NCBI RefSeq assembly: GCF_002584985.1
Contig: NZ_NUPZ01000031.1
Coordinates: forward strand, 7,565-71,564
Source of the DNA: Bacillus sp. AFS029637
GTDB lineage: Bacteria > Bacillota > Bacilli > Bacillales > Bacillaceae_G
DNA length: 64,000 nucleotides
Direction of reading: 5' to 3'
Shown: positions 17,193-26,322 of the stretch, in pieces
How positions within the stretch are numbered: position 1 is the first letter of the stretch
Layout of the letters: the number at the start of each line of letters is the position of its first letter
Notes under the pieces: model-generated
The model's input: only the letters and a program-made list of their open reading frames with translations
Told to the model about the DNA's origin: nothing
Database searches by the model: none
Position numbers and translations under genes: made by a program

Positions 17193-17582
17193 GTGATTAT
17201 AACAGGTTATGCAGGATATGAATTAGAGAAAGCAAAGCCTAATACATCAGAAGATTTTTTTAATAGATCTGAAGTGACATATATATTAAATGATAAGGAG
17301 AAAACTTTTTCAGTTTTATACCTTCGATATTTTGAAGAAGTTTTACAAGAAATTACTCCTTTTGAAGGAAATCCAGTATGTAAAGTAGAAGAACAAGACA
17401 TATATTTACGGGATATTGTAGCAATATCTTGTTTAGTAAAAGATCAGGAGCTTCGCGCACAAAAACGTTTGTATCTCAATAATATAGAAGAATTTCAACA
17501 ATATTTTGATGACGAAATAGTGGTGAAAGTACAAGAAATATTGGCTGAATTACATAAAAATAAAAGAGTAGAAATTGCGTGA
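17193..17582 (+). CDS. Hypothetical protein upstream of ypuI, 129 aa
   Basis: A soluble, acidic protein of unknown function. The start is taken as GTG 17193, with GAGGGG six to seven bases upstream. The longer frame to GTG 17166 includes the binding site itself and is unlikely. No signal peptide, span or known motif is visible. The middle reads beta-rich (KTFSVLYLRYFEEVLQEIT) and the end helical (VVKVQEILAELHKN). It ends 22 bases before ypuI and lies in the same direction with no terminator between, so the two are probably one operon. The B. subtilis ypuI locus has scpAB upstream instead, so this neighbour differs. Confidence 0.7.
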   Translation: MIITGYAGYELEKAKPNTSEDFFNRSEVTYILNDKEKTFSVLYLRYFEEVLQEITPFEGNPVCKVEEQDIYLRDIVAISCLVKDQELRAQKRLYLNNIEEFQQYFDDEIVVKVQEILAELHKNKRVEIA

Positions 17583-17604
17583 AATGGCAAAGGAGAGAGA
17601 AGAA

Positions 17605-18096
17605 ATGTCTAATTTGATGGTTGAAAATCAAACAGAACAAGTTTCTATGTTTTTAGAAGATGTTATTACTGTGATAACCAATTATGTAAATTATCATACG
17701 TTGCCTTCTTTATTAGAAGAGACACCGGCAGGGAATGAGCAATATTATAAAGGGTTATTAGCATCAATAAGACGTCTTCTCGTTTTTTGCGAAGAAGGGC
17801 ATGATGCGTGTTTTGTTTTGTTGAATAGCCAGCCGTTTCGAAAAACAGCGGCTGAGAAAATTTTGTATAAGATTTATCATCAAGTAATTGCAGAGTTCTT
17901 TTCACCAAAGAGCGATCATTGGTATGAAAATAGTCGTTCTGCATATACAGGGAAAAATTCTATCGTTTTTCAACAAACACCACCTGTATCTATAGAGCAA
18001 GTAATGGAGAATTTAGAAGGTAAATTTCAACTGATGCGTGAAGAACTAGAATATTATGAGACGGATTACCAAACAAAGATGTTACACAAATATTAA
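17605..18096 (+). CDS. ypuI: DUF3907 family protein YpuI, 163 aa
   Basis: This matches YpuI/DUF3907, a soluble family of unknown function found in Bacillus next to dacB-spmAB. Recognisable parts are LEDVITVITNYVNYHTLPSL, ASIRRLLVFCEEGHDACF and the C-terminal EELEYYETDYQTK. It looks mostly helical. ATG 17605 is chosen for its AAGGAG site nine bases upstream; the frame reaches back to 17575 into the previous gene, without a site. It ends in a strong terminator, so dacB and spmAB are separate units. In B. subtilis the same gene precedes dacB, which supports the naming. The sod gene inserted between them is a difference in order. Confidence 0.8.
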   Translation: MSNLMVENQTEQVSMFLEDVITVITNYVNYHTLPSLLEETPAGNEQYYKGLLASIRRLLVFCEEGHDACFVLLNSQPFRKTAAEKILYKIYHQVIAEFFSPKSDHWYENSRSAYTGKNSIVFQQTPPVSIEQVMENLEGKFQLMREELEYYETDYQTKMLHKY

Positions 18097-18101
18097 TTGC
18101 G

Positions 18102-18138
18102 AAAAAGAAGCTAAGGGGACTTAGCTTCTTTTCCTTTT
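18102..18138 (+). terminator. Terminator after ypuI
   Basis: The stem AAAGAAGCTAAG / CTTAGCTTCTTT with a 4-base loop is followed by TCCTTTT. Confidence 0.88.
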
Positions 18139-18201
18139 GTACAGTTATATAAGGGATTTCCGTTGAATATATTTAAGGGGATAGCATTAAGGAGGTGTAA
18201 C

Positions 18202-19116
18202 ATGAGTCAGCAAGGTGTATTTACAGATTACTTTCATGAAGTAGAAAGCTGGTGTGAAAGTGTTCTTCACGTATTAGATAGCCGTGCAATGGAAGTGTAT
18301 GATGTCCATATGCTTGCTTATAAAATTCAAACGTTATTAGACCGTATGAAAGAGCATGAGTATGATACAGATGCAGAGTTTATGTATGAAATAAGTGATG
18401 ATGTAGAACATATTCAGCATCATTTGCAGGAAGTATTCGTGCAGGGAGAAGAGGAATATGAAGTATATGAAAGAGGGGACAGTGAACGAGCTGTTCCAAT
18501 TGGAGGACACACACTCCCGCCATTACCTTATCCGTATAATGCGTTAGAACCGTATATTTCTAGAGAAATTATGATGTTACACCATGATAAACACCATCGT
18601 AGTTACGTGGAAGGATTAAATAAGGCAGAAAAGATGATGGAAGAAGCGAGAAAAACAAATCAATTTGATTTGATTAAGCATTGGGAAAGAGAAGCAGCTT
18701 TTCATGGATCAGGTCATTACTTACACACGATATTTTGGAATAACATGAAAAAAGATGGTGGCGGAAGTCCAAGAGGGGCTCTTTCACAACAGATTGAACA
18801 AGATTTTGGGAGTTTTTTACGTTTTCAAAAACATTTCACAGAAGCAGCTTCTAAAGTGGAAGGATCAGGATGGGCGATTCTCGTTTGGGTACCACGATCT
18901 GGAAGATTAGAAATTTTGCAGAGTACACTTCATCAATTATTTACACAATGGGATACGATACCGCTCCTCGTACTAGATGTGTGGGAACATGCGTATTATT
19001 TACAATACCAAAATCGAAAAGATGAATATATTAAAAATTGGTGGAATGTTGTAAATTGGCCTGATGTAGAAAAAAGATTTGAAAGTGCGAAACAAATAGA
19101 ATGGACACCGTATTAG
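18202..19116 (+). CDS. sodF: Fe/Mn superoxide dismutase with N-terminal extension, 304 aa
   Basis: The C-terminal 200 residues are an Fe/Mn superoxide dismutase, which converts superoxide to peroxide and oxygen. Ligands are all visible: a histidine in MLHHDKHHRSY, one in YLHTIFWNN, and Asp and His in DVWEHAYYLQY. GSGWAILVW marks the core. The first 95 or so residues are an extra acidic, helical domain (DAEFMYEISDDVEHIQHHLQEVF) not found in ordinary SodA (about 200 aa), but known for SodF-type proteins in Bacillus. ATG 18202 has AAGGAGG. The metal, Fe or Mn, cannot be settled by eye. It has its own terminator, and dacB follows. Confidence 0.88.
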   Translation: MSQQGVFTDYFHEVESWCESVLHVLDSRAMEVYDVHMLAYKIQTLLDRMKEHEYDTDAEFMYEISDDVEHIQHHLQEVFVQGEEEYEVYERGDSERAVPIGGHTLPPLPYPYNALEPYISREIMMLHHDKHHRSYVEGLNKAEKMMEEARKTNQFDLIKHWEREAAFHGSGHYLHTIFWNNMKKDGGGSPRGALSQQIEQDFGSFLRFQKHFTEAASKVEGSGWAILVWVPRSGRLEILQSTLHQLFTQWDTIPLLVLDVWEHAYYLQYQNRKDEYIKNWWNVVNWPDVEKRFESAKQIEWTPY

Positions 19117-19141
19117 ACGCAGGTTCTCTGCGTCTTTTTTA
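19116..19141 (+). terminator. Terminator after sodF
   Basis: The stem GACGCAG / CTGCGTC with a five-base loop is followed by seven T, starting on the stop codon. Confidence 0.85.
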
Positions 19142-19165
19142 TTGGAAGGAGAAGGAGATTTGGTT

Positions 19166-19192
19166 CATATTTTAAAAGGCCAAGCATACACT
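19166..19192 (+). promoter_or_regulatory. SigE-type promoter of dacB-spmA-spmB
   Basis: CATATT (19166-19171), a 13-base spacer and CATACACT (19185-19192) fit the SigE consensus (ATATT, 13-15 bases, CATACAnT). It lies 36 bases before the dacB start. In B. subtilis the dacB operon is SigE-controlled in the mother cell. Confidence 0.65.
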
Positions 19193-19227
19193 TGTACAAA
19201 AAGTGCCAAAAGGACGTGGGGGGAAAT

Positions 19228-20352
19228 ATGAGACGAATTTGTGTAATAATTACGCTTCTTATTATGTACGCAAGCGTTATGCCAATTCCTACATATGCAA
19301 AGATGAACAGTAATGTGAGTGCTCGAAATGCTGTATTAATGGAGCAACAGTCAGGTCGCGTATTATACGGAAAAGCTGAGCATGAGCCACAAAAGATTGC
19401 TAGTATAACAAAAATTATGACTGCCTTGTTAGCTGCTGAATCAGGAAAAATGAAGGAAATGGTCTCGGTTAGTAATGAAGCAGTGAGAGTAGAAGGCTCA
19501 GCAATTTATTTGAAGCCTGGACAGAAAGTAAAGTTAGAGGATTTAGTATACGGACTTATGCTTAGATCTGGTAATGATGCAGCACAAGTAATTGCTGAAA
19601 ATGTAGGAGGGAGTATAGAAGGGTTTGTATATTTAATGAATGAAAAGGCGAAACAAATTGGAATGAAAGATACTCACTTTTCAAACCCACATGGTTTAGA
19701 CGGAGATGGATCCCATTATTCGTCGGCTTATGATATGGCACTTTTAACGAAGTATGCAATGGGGAACGAAACCTTTAAGAAGATTTTTGGGACAAAAACG
19801 TATAAATCAGATTCGTGGGATTATCCGTGGAAAAATAAACATAAGCTTGTGACGTCTTATTATGAATTTGCAACAGGAGGAAAAACAGGCTTTACGAAGA
19901 AAGCAGGACGGACGCTTGTTACAACAGCATCAAAAGATGGACTAGATCTAATTGTCGTAACTTTGAGCGCTTCTAGCGATTGGGATGATCATATGAATTT
20001 ATTTGATAAAGGTTTTAAACGTTTCAAGCAAACGAAAGTTTTAGGACAAGGAGCGTTGGCTGAAATAAATGAAAAGAAATATGCGAATCATGTTTATACG
20101 AAAAATAGTTTTTCCGTACCGTTAACTGAAGAGGAAAAAAAGAGCGTAGTATTAAAAGTTGAACTCGATAAAAGTGCAAAACTTACGGATGGAGTAAAGG
20201 TTGGAAAGACAGACGTTTATGTTGGCAATGAGAAAGTTGGAGAACGGAATTTATTTTATAGTAAACGGAAGTTAGTAGCTACAACGGGAATGTACTGGAA
20301 TAATGTGAAAGAAATTTTTTCTTACATGATAGGTGTTGGGAACGATGGTTAA
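19228..20352 (+). CDS. dacB: Sporulation D-alanyl-D-alanine carboxypeptidase DacB (PBP5*), 374 aa
   Basis: This serine peptidase trims the last D-alanine from peptidoglycan stem peptides and sets cross-linking of the spore cortex. A signal peptide (1-24, ending TYA) leads out of the mother cell membrane. Active-site motifs are SITK (59-62), SGN (114-116) and KTG (219-221). A C-terminal beta domain and a likely amphipathic anchor (VKEIFSYMIGVG) finish it. It is the first gene of dacB-spmA-spmB, with spmA overlapping its end by eight bases, exactly as in B. subtilis. ATG 19228 follows GTGGGGGG; the frame extends 12 codons upstream with no site. Confidence 0.93.
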   Translation: MRRICVIITLLIMYASVMPIPTYAKMNSNVSARNAVLMEQQSGRVLYGKAEHEPQKIASITKIMTALLAAESGKMKEMVSVSNEAVRVEGSAIYLKPGQKVKLEDLVYGLMLRSGNDAAQVIAENVGGSIEGFVYLMNEKAKQIGMKDTHFSNPHGLDGDGSHYSSAYDMALLTKYAMGNETFKKIFGTKTYKSDSWDYPWKNKHKLVTSYYEFATGGKTGFTKKAGRTLVTTASKDGLDLIVVTLSASSDWDDHMNLFDKGFKRFKQTKVLGQGALAEINEKKYANHVYTKNSFSVPLTEEEKKSVVLKVELDKSAKLTDGVKVGKTDVYVGNEKVGERNLFYSKRKLVATTGMYWNNVKEIFSYMIGVGNDG

Positions 20353-20941
20353 TCTCGTCTGGGCAGCGATGGCAGTTATAGGGATAGTGTACGCTATGAT
20401 AAATGGAACGATGGAAGAAGTGACTAAAGCCGTATTTGAAGGGTCAAAAGATGCGGTAACAATTTGTATAGGGCTTATTAGTGTTTTAGTATTTTGGCTC
20501 GGCTTAATGAAAATTGCAGAAGAAGCAGGGTTGTTAAAAAAGTTAGTTACACTTTTTATGCCAATAGTAAAAAGGTTGTTTCCGGAAATACCGAAGGATC
20601 ACCCGTCAATGGGATTTATTTTATCAAATATGATGGCGAACTTTTTTGGATTAGGTAATGCAGCAACCCCTCTTGGTATTAAAGCGATGGAACAACTGAA
20701 AGAGCTAAATGGTGGAAAAGATTCGGCGAGCCGTTCTATGGTGACGTTCTTAGCATTAAATACATCAGCTATTACTTTAATTCCTACTACCGTTATTTCG
20801 ATTCGAATGACTTATGAATCAGCGAACCCTACTGAAATTGTTGGGGTAACATTCATTGCGCAAGTACTTTCTATGATCGGAGCAATTTGGATTGACCGCT
20901 ATTTTTACAGAAGAAGGAGTAGAAAGGGGCGGAAAAAATGA
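20345..20941 (+). CDS. spmA: Spore maturation protein SpmA, 198 aa
   Basis: A membrane protein with about four to five spans, needed with SpmB for proper spore core dehydration and heat resistance. It carries the nucleoside-recognition (Gate) type features: ILSNMMANFFGLGNAATPLGIKAM and LALNTSAITLIPTTVISIR. Length matches B. subtilis SpmA (196). ATG 20345 is taken because AGGTG lies upstream; GTG 20333 would be earlier inside dacB. It overlaps the dacB end by eight bases and the spmB start by four, so translation is coupled. Confidence 0.93.
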   Translation: MVNLVWAAMAVIGIVYAMINGTMEEVTKAVFEGSKDAVTICIGLISVLVFWLGLMKIAEEAGLLKKLVTLFMPIVKRLFPEIPKDHPSMGFILSNMMANFFGLGNAATPLGIKAMEQLKELNGGKDSASRSMVTFLALNTSAITLIPTTVISIRMTYESANPTEIVGVTFIAQVLSMIGAIWIDRYFYRRRSRKGRKK

Positions 20942-21468
20942 GTATTGTAAATACAATTTCATTATGGGTAATTCCTTGTGTAATCGGTTTTATCCTTTTA
21001 TATGGCACGATAAAAAAAGTTCCGACGTATGAATCGTTCGTTGAGGGAGGAAAAGAAGGGATTCAAATCGCAGTTTCCATTTTACCGTTTATGGTTGGAA
21101 TGCTTGTGTCTATTTCAATTTTTCGGGCGTCTGGAGCGTTAGATGCGATGATATCTGTAATGAAGCCGATGTTAGATTTAATTCATGTCCCAGCAGAAAT
21201 TGTCCCACTAGCACTTATACGCCCTATTTCAGGCTCTGCTGGTTTAAGTATTACGACCGATTTAATTGCCACATATGGGCCAGACTCGTTTATTGGGCGA
21301 TTGGCTTCTACGATGCAAGGGAGCACAGACACGACTTTTTATATATTAACAGTATACTTTGGAGCTGTTGGTATTAGAAAAATGGGAGATGCATTAAAAG
21401 TAGGACTTTTTGCTGATTTAATCGGAATTATTTGTTCGATTGTGTTTGTTTCTTTATTGTTTCAGTAA
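20938..21468 (+). CDS. spmB: Spore maturation protein SpmB, 176 aa
   Basis: Partner of SpmA in spore dehydration, also a Gate-domain membrane protein of about four spans. Family motifs are SILPFMVGMLVSISIFR, ALIRPISGSAGLSI and STMQGSTDTTFYIL. The length is close to that of B. subtilis SpmB (178). Start ATG 20938 overlaps the spmA stop by four bases, and AAAGGGGCGG lies inside spmA as the binding site. A strong terminator 45 bases after the stop ends the operon. Confidence 0.94.
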   Translation: MSIVNTISLWVIPCVIGFILLYGTIKKVPTYESFVEGGKEGIQIAVSILPFMVGMLVSISIFRASGALDAMISVMKPMLDLIHVPAEIVPLALIRPISGSAGLSITTDLIATYGPDSFIGRLASTMQGSTDTTFYILTVYFGAVGIRKMGDALKVGLFADLIGIICSIVFVSLLFQ

Positions 21469-21512
21469 GGCTATTCATTTTTTATACTATTTCGCGTATA
21501 ATACGTATACGA

Positions 21513-21547
21513 CCACTATTAAGGTGTAGCTTAATAGTGGTTTTTTT
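21513..21547 (+). terminator. Terminator of dacB-spmAB
   Basis: A perfect 11-bp stem (CCACTATTAAG / CTTAATAGTGG) with a six-base loop is followed by seven T. Confidence 0.93.
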
Positions 21548-21756
21548 ATGCGGTATTTTTGACAAAATGATGAACTTTTATTGTGAGAAATATGAAAAAT
21601 ATGGACAATAATAAAGGATAAAAACATGATTTGACCTTTATATGTTTATTATCATCGCTATGTTGTTAAGTAAGATGAAGCAAATAACCGTCAAGCGTAT
21701 GCGGTTGCCAAGTCTTTCTAATGTAAGGTAAGATAAATTCGAGGTGAAAAAAAGAA

Positions 21757-22485
21757 ATGGAACGATTACAAAAAGTGATTGCGCAAGCAGGTATTGCATC
21801 GAGACGAAAGGCTGAGGAATTAATTCAGCAAGGAAAAGTAAAAGTGAATGGAAAAATAGTGAAGGAGCTAGGAACGAAAGTAACTCCTCAAGATAAAGTA
21901 GAAGTAAATAACATCCCTCTTGAAAAAGAAGAACCTGTTTATTTTTTACTATATAAACCAACTGGCGTAATTTCGAGTGTATCAGATGATAAAGGAAGAA
22001 ATGTTGTAACAGACTTTTTCCCAGAAATTACACAGCGCTTATTCCCAATCGGACGCTTAGATTATGATACGTCTGGCGTATTATTAATGACAAACGATGG
22101 GGACTTCGCAAATATATTAATGCACCCTAAATATAAAGTTGAAAAAACGTATGTTGCAAAAATAAAAGGCCCACTAACAGGTGAGAAAATTCGCATGTTA
22201 GAACGTGGTGTTGCGCTAGAAGACGGAAAAACAGCACCAGCAAAAGTGAAGATTATTTCTTGGGACAAGCGTAAAGAAATGGCGATTGTACAATTAACAA
22301 TTCATGAAGGACGTAACCGTCAAGTACGTCGTATGTTTGAAGCTTTAGATTGTAAAGTAGTGAAACTAAAGCGTGAACGCTACGCCTTTTTAGAAGTGGG
22401 TAGCCTGCGACCTGGTGATGCAAGAGAATTGACACCACATGAGGTGAAACAATTACGTGCATTGGCTTCTACAAAGCCTCGCTAA
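21757..22485 (+). CDS. rluB: 23S rRNA pseudouridine synthase RluB, 242 aa
   Basis: An RsuA/RluB-type enzyme that turns a uridine in 23S rRNA (2605 in E. coli numbering) to pseudouridine. An S4 RNA-binding domain (MERLQKVIAQAGIASRRKAEELI, 1-60) is followed by the catalytic domain with GRLDYDTSGVLLMTNDG, whose aspartate is catalytic, and HEGRNRQVRRMFEAL. Length is normal. ATG 21757 has GAGGTGAAAAAAAG before it. It sits between spmB and resA as in B. subtilis (ypuL). The 290 bases upstream hold the spmB terminator and its own promoter region, which I could not resolve well. Confidence 0.95.
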   Translation: MERLQKVIAQAGIASRRKAEELIQQGKVKVNGKIVKELGTKVTPQDKVEVNNIPLEKEEPVYFLLYKPTGVISSVSDDKGRNVVTDFFPEITQRLFPIGRLDYDTSGVLLMTNDGDFANILMHPKYKVEKTYVAKIKGPLTGEKIRMLERGVALEDGKTAPAKVKIISWDKRKEMAIVQLTIHEGRNRQVRRMFEALDCKVVKLKRERYAFLEVGSLRPGDARELTPHEVKQLRALASTKPR

Positions 22486-22502
22486 TCGATATTGTGAAAC
22501 TT

Positions 22503-22540
22503 TCACCAGTGGAATGCTCCGCTGGTGATTTATTAAAAAA
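22503..22540 (+). terminator. Hairpin between rluB and resA, possible weak terminator
   Basis: An 11-bp stem with one G-T pair (TCACCAGTGGA / TCCGCTGGTGA) and the loop ATGC is followed only by TTTATT. This may be a partial terminator that lets some rluB transcripts into resA. Confidence 0.6.
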
Positions 22541-22579
22541 TACATATATTCATCACTCGTCGAAGAGAGGGGAGACAAT

Positions 22580-23101
22580 ATGAAAAAAAATCGCTTATTA
22601 TTTCGCGTTATTATTTTGCTCATTTTAAGCAGTGCTGTAGGGTTTACACTTTATCAAGGATTCTTTGCTGATAAAGAGAAAATGCAAATCGGAAAAGAAG
22701 CACCTAACTTTGTTGTGACAGATTTAGAAGGAAAGAAAATTGAATTAAAAGATTTAAAGGGAAAAGGTGTATTTTTAAATTTTTGGGGTACTTGGTGTAA
22801 ACCTTGTGAAAAAGAAATGCCTTATATGAATGAACTATATCCGAAGTATAAAGAAAAAGGCGTTGAAATTATTGCGATAGATGCAGATGAAACGGATATT
22901 GCAGTAAAGAACTTTGTGAACCAATATGGATTGAAGTTCCCGGTTGCCATTGATAAAGGACAAAAGATTATAGGAACATATGGAGTAGGTCCATTGCCGA
23001 CAAGCTTCTTGATTGATAAAGATGGAAAAGTAGTGGAGCAAATTATAGGTGAACAAACGAAAGAACAGCTAGAAGGATATTTAAAGAAAATTACGCCGTA
23101 A
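22580..23101 (+). CDS. resA: Thiol-disulfide oxidoreductase ResA, 173 aa
   Basis: ResA is membrane-anchored outside the cell. It reduces the cysteines of apocytochrome c so that heme can be attached. A signal anchor (about 8-29) leads to a thioredoxin fold with the active site WCKPC (C73, C76). The family's [11 protein letters not shown] and [15 protein letters not shown] (cis-proline) are seen. Length matches B. subtilis ResA (179). ATG 22580 follows GAGAGGGGAG. resB follows after 124 bases, with no clear terminator, so resABC are one operon under ResD control. Confidence 0.96.
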   Translation: MKKNRLLFRVIILLILSSAVGFTLYQGFFADKEKMQIGKEAPNFVVTDLEGKKIELKDLKGKGVFLNFWGTWCKPCEKEMPYMNELYPKYKEKGVEIIAIDADETDIAVKNFVNQYGLKFPVAIDKGQKIIGTYGVGPLPTSFLIDKDGKVVEQIIGEQTKEQLEGYLKKITP

Positions 23102-23225
23102 TAAAGAAAGCCTTTACATACGAGGTGCACACTTATAGCACCTCCAGTTTAAAAATTCTGAGTATTGCGGTAACTTGAGGTTAGAATATACAATAGTACA
23201 TATAGATACAGGGGCGGTGAGAGTG

Positions 23226-24848
23226 TTGAAAGAAATTAAGTGTGAATGTGGACATGTTAATCCGATAGGAACCGTTTTTTGTGAAGCTTGTGGGAAACCA
23301 TTTGAAAGCAATGAAAATGTAAAACTATTGGATATGCGCTATGAAGGGAGTGCTCGGAGATCTCTCACGCATACAAAAACGATAGTCGATAAAATTTGGA
23401 GTTTTTTCTCTTCTGTAAAAGTGGGTGTATGGCTAATCGTAATTACTTTAGCAGCATCGGCGATCGGAACTATTTTTCCGCAAGAAATGTACATAACTCC
23501 GGGGATTGCACCAGCTGAATATTATGAACAAGAATACGGATTTTTAGGGCAATTATACTATCAATTGGGATTTAATAATTTGTATGGTTCATTGTGGTAC
23601 AGGATGTTAATTGCCTCTATCGGTATTTCACTAGTGATATGTAGTTTAGATCGTGTCATTCCGCTTTATAAAGCTTTAAAAAAGCAAGGTGTAAAAAGAC
23701 ATCCTAGCTTTTTAAAGAGACAAAGGTTATACGGAACTGGTACACCGCAAGATGGTGACCTGGAAAGAGTGCAAAAGAATTTAAAGAAAGCGAACTATAA
23801 TGTGAAAGTGGAAGACGGAAACGTTTTAGCAGAAAAGGGACGTTTCTCGCGTTGGGGTCCATATGTAAATCATATCGGTCTTATTATCTTCCTATTTGGT
23901 GTAATGCTTCGTTCTTTACCAAGCATGTACGTAGATGAAGCGCTCTGGTTACGTGATGGTGAAATGAAAGAAATACCAGGGACGGAGGGGCAATACTATT
24001 TAAAAAATGAGAAGTTTATAAAGGAAGTTTATGATAAAAGTAAGGACAAGGAAGTTTATGATGAAGCAATTGATCGTGTAGGCGATAAAATGATTGCGAA
24101 AAACTTCCAAACAAACGCTGTATTATATAAGGTGGTAGGCGAAAATATAGCAGGGCAAGAACCGAAATTGAAAAAAGTAAAAGAAGCGGAAATTCGAGTG
24201 AACGAGTCGTTGAAATTTGATCAATTTGCAGTGTATCAAGTCGATTATAAAGAAAGTGAATTTAAAAGTATGTCCTTTAACTTGCAAAATAAAGAAAATA
24301 ATCAAAAGTGGGGACCAATTAAAGTAAATTTAGCAGACCCTTCAGAAAAATATGATTTAGGAAATGGTTATTCTCTAGAACTATTAAGCTATTTTCCTGA
24401 TTTTTATTTTGATGAGAGTGGAAGACCGAATACGAAAACAAAATTACCAAACAACCCTGCATTTGTGTTTAAAATGTTTACGCCTGAAACACCAGATGGT
24501 GAAGTGAGTTTTGTTGGTATTCAGCAAAATATAGAACCTGATGGGAATAACAAATATAAAATGTCATTTGCAGGTGTTGAAATGCAAAATGCGACAGCAC
24601 TTACTGTAAGGAAAGATTTAACGCTTTGGATTCTCGGTATTGGAGGATTTATATTTATGGTTGGTGTGATTCAAGGTATGTATTGGAATCATCGCCGTAT
24701 TTGGATACAACGTGTTAATGATGAATGGTGGATTGCAGGACATACGAATAAAAATTGGTTCGGTTTAAAGAAAGATATTGAAAGAGTACTAGAAGGTACA
24801 GCAATTCCGCAGCCGAATGATAAAGTAACGGATAAAAAAATTAGTTAA
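23226..24848 (+). CDS. resB: Cytochrome c biogenesis protein ResB, 540 aa
   Basis: ResB works with ResC to carry heme across the membrane and join it to cytochrome c (System II). An N-terminal zinc-ribbon-like part has two cysteine pairs (CECGHVNP and CEACGKPF). About four spans follow (near 65-90, 125-145, 215-235 and close to the C-terminus), with a long outside domain between spans three and four. The start is taken at TTG 23226 behind GGGGCGGTGAG, giving 540 residues, close to the B. subtilis length (542). The frame extends 17 codons upstream, but there is no better site. It ends 14 bases before resC. Confidence 0.94.
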   Translation: MKEIKCECGHVNPIGTVFCEACGKPFESNENVKLLDMRYEGSARRSLTHTKTIVDKIWSFFSSVKVGVWLIVITLAASAIGTIFPQEMYITPGIAPAEYYEQEYGFLGQLYYQLGFNNLYGSLWYRMLIASIGISLVICSLDRVIPLYKALKKQGVKRHPSFLKRQRLYGTGTPQDGDLERVQKNLKKANYNVKVEDGNVLAEKGRFSRWGPYVNHIGLIIFLFGVMLRSLPSMYVDEALWLRDGEMKEIPGTEGQYYLKNEKFIKEVYDKSKDKEVYDEAIDRVGDKMIAKNFQTNAVLYKVVGENIAGQEPKLKKVKEAEIRVNESLKFDQFAVYQVDYKESEFKSMSFNLQNKENNQKWGPIKVNLADPSEKYDLGNGYSLELLSYFPDFYFDESGRPNTKTKLPNNPAFVFKMFTPETPDGEVSFVGIQQNIEPDGNNKYKMSFAGVEMQNATALTVRKDLTLWILGIGGFIFMVGVIQGMYWNHRRIWIQRVNDEWWIAGHTNKNWFGLKKDIERVLEGTAIPQPNDKVTDKKIS

Positions 24849-24862
24849 GGTGGGGAAACGAT

Positions 24863-26020
24863 ATGGTGCAAATAAGTAGTAACTTTCTCTTTACCGCATT
24901 TATTTTATATTTAGTTGCAACTCTATTTTTTGGGGGAGCAATTAAAGAAAAGGGTCATAAATGGGCAAATGTAGGAATAACGATTACAATTGTAGGGTTT
25001 ATAGCACAAACAATATATTTTGTTACAAGGTGGATTGCATCAGGGCATGCGCCAGTTAGTAACTTTTTTGAATTCGGTACATTTTTCGGTATGATGCTTG
25101 TCGGCGCATTTATTGTCATGTATTTTATGTACCGCGTAAGTATAATCGGACTATTTGCATTACCAGTTGCGCTTTTATTAATTGCCTATGCAAGCATGTT
25201 TCCGAGAGAAATATCTCCGCTCATTCCGTCTTTAAAAAGTAATTGGTTACATATTCACGTGACGACTGCAGCTGCAGGACAAGCGATTTTAGCGATTAGT
25301 TTTATTACGGGCGTGATGTATTTATTGAAAAATGTAGATCAATCTACGAGAAGTAAACGTACATTTTGGCTAGAGACGGTAGTGTTCACACTTGTTTGTA
25401 CAGTTGGGTTTATTGGAGTAACAACGGTATTTTCGGGTATGAAATATGAAGCGAAGTTTCAATGGATTGATAAAAATGAACAGCAAGTTGAGATGAAGTA
25501 TAATCTTCCGGCATTAGTTGGACCGCACGAAGGGAAGTTACTGACAGAAAATAAATTAGAGCCAAAAGCTGAAGTCCCAGCGATTGTAAATGCGAAAAAA
25601 TTAAATACTGTCATTTGGTCAGTGTTAGTTGGAACATTACTTTATATTGTATTAAGACTTGTTTTGCGAAAGCGAGTATCGGCGGCACTTCAGCCGTTAG
25701 TAAAGAATACGAATAGTGATTTACTAGATGAGATCGGATATCGTTCTATTGCAATTGGATTCCCGGTGTTTACATTAGGAGCTTTAATCTTTGCGATGAT
25801 TTGGGCTCAAATCGCTTGGACGCGTTTTTGGGGATGGGATCCAAAAGAGGTTTGGGCGCTTATTACTTGGCTCTTTTATGCTGCGGTATTACATTTACGA
25901 TTATCAAAAGGATGGCATGGAGAGAAATCAGCGTGGTTAGCAGTAATTGGTTTTGCAATCATAATGTTTAATTTTATTGTAGTAAACTTAATTATTGCGG
26001 GTTTACATTCATACGCATAG
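24863..26020 (+). CDS. resC: Heme handling protein ResC (CcsA family), 385 aa
   Basis: ResC is the second half of the System II cytochrome c synthetase. It has eight or so spans and the tryptophan-rich WWD motif ([20 protein letters not shown]) that holds heme outside the membrane. Histidines likely to bind heme lie nearby ([13 protein letters not shown] and [10 protein letters not shown]). ATG 24863 has AGGTGGGGAAACG before it, 14 bases after resB. A strong terminator right after the stop separates it from resDE, so resDE must use a promoter of their own. Confidence 0.95.
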   Translation: MVQISSNFLFTAFILYLVATLFFGGAIKEKGHKWANVGITITIVGFIAQTIYFVTRWIASGHAPVSNFFEFGTFFGMMLVGAFIVMYFMYRVSIIGLFALPVALLLIAYASMFPREISPLIPSLKSNWLHIHVTTAAAGQAILAISFITGVMYLLKNVDQSTRSKRTFWLETVVFTLVCTVGFIGVTTVFSGMKYEAKFQWIDKNEQQVEMKYNLPALVGPHEGKLLTENKLEPKAEVPAIVNAKKLNTVIWSVLVGTLLYIVLRLVLRKRVSAALQPLVKNTNSDLLDEIGYRSIAIGFPVFTLGALIFAMIWAQIAWTRFWGWDPKEVWALITWLFYAAVLHLRLSKGWHGEKSAWLAVIGFAIIMFNFIVVNLIIAGLHSYA

Positions 26021-26022
26021 AG

Positions 26023-26066
26023 AAATAAAATGGGAGAGTGTATGTCACTTTCCTATTTTATTTTTG
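26023..26066 (+). terminator. Terminator between resC and resD
   Basis: A long stem with a few mismatches (AAATAAAATGGGAGAGTG / CACTTTCCTATTTTATTT) has a 5-base loop and a T run. Confidence 0.88.
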
Positions 26067-26322
26067 TCAACTTTTCTTCTTTTTTGAGAAAAACATGACA
26101 AAGTAGCGGTTGATTTTGTAAAATGATGTCGAGGACATTATATACTGTTCAAAAAAAATACATAGTTTTGGAAAAAAATTGAACAAAATTTATTATTCTT
26201 GTGAAGCATAATATGGGAAGTGAAACATTTAGAAGATTGCTTAAATAAACGAGAATAGCGCAACATAATAGTGTAGAAGGGTAGGTGTGAACCGTTGTGT
26301 TAAAAATACGCAGCGGGTAGAA
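26067..26322 (+). promoter_or_regulatory. resD promoter region with two inverted repeats
   Basis: No gene is seen here. TTGTAA (26116-26121), 17 bases and TATATA (26139-26144) form a likely SigA promoter for resDE. Its spacer holds ATGTC-GAG-GACAT. Shortly after it, TGTTCAA (26146) and TTGAACA (26178) form a 7-bp inverted repeat with a 25-base gap. Either could be a protein-binding site, for example ResD itself or a redox regulator. Confidence 0.5.

Noticed and set aside
19160-19231. Short TTG frame with a GGAG site upstream of dacB
   Set aside because: It covers the SigE-type promoter and ends at the dacB start; it shows no protein-like character.
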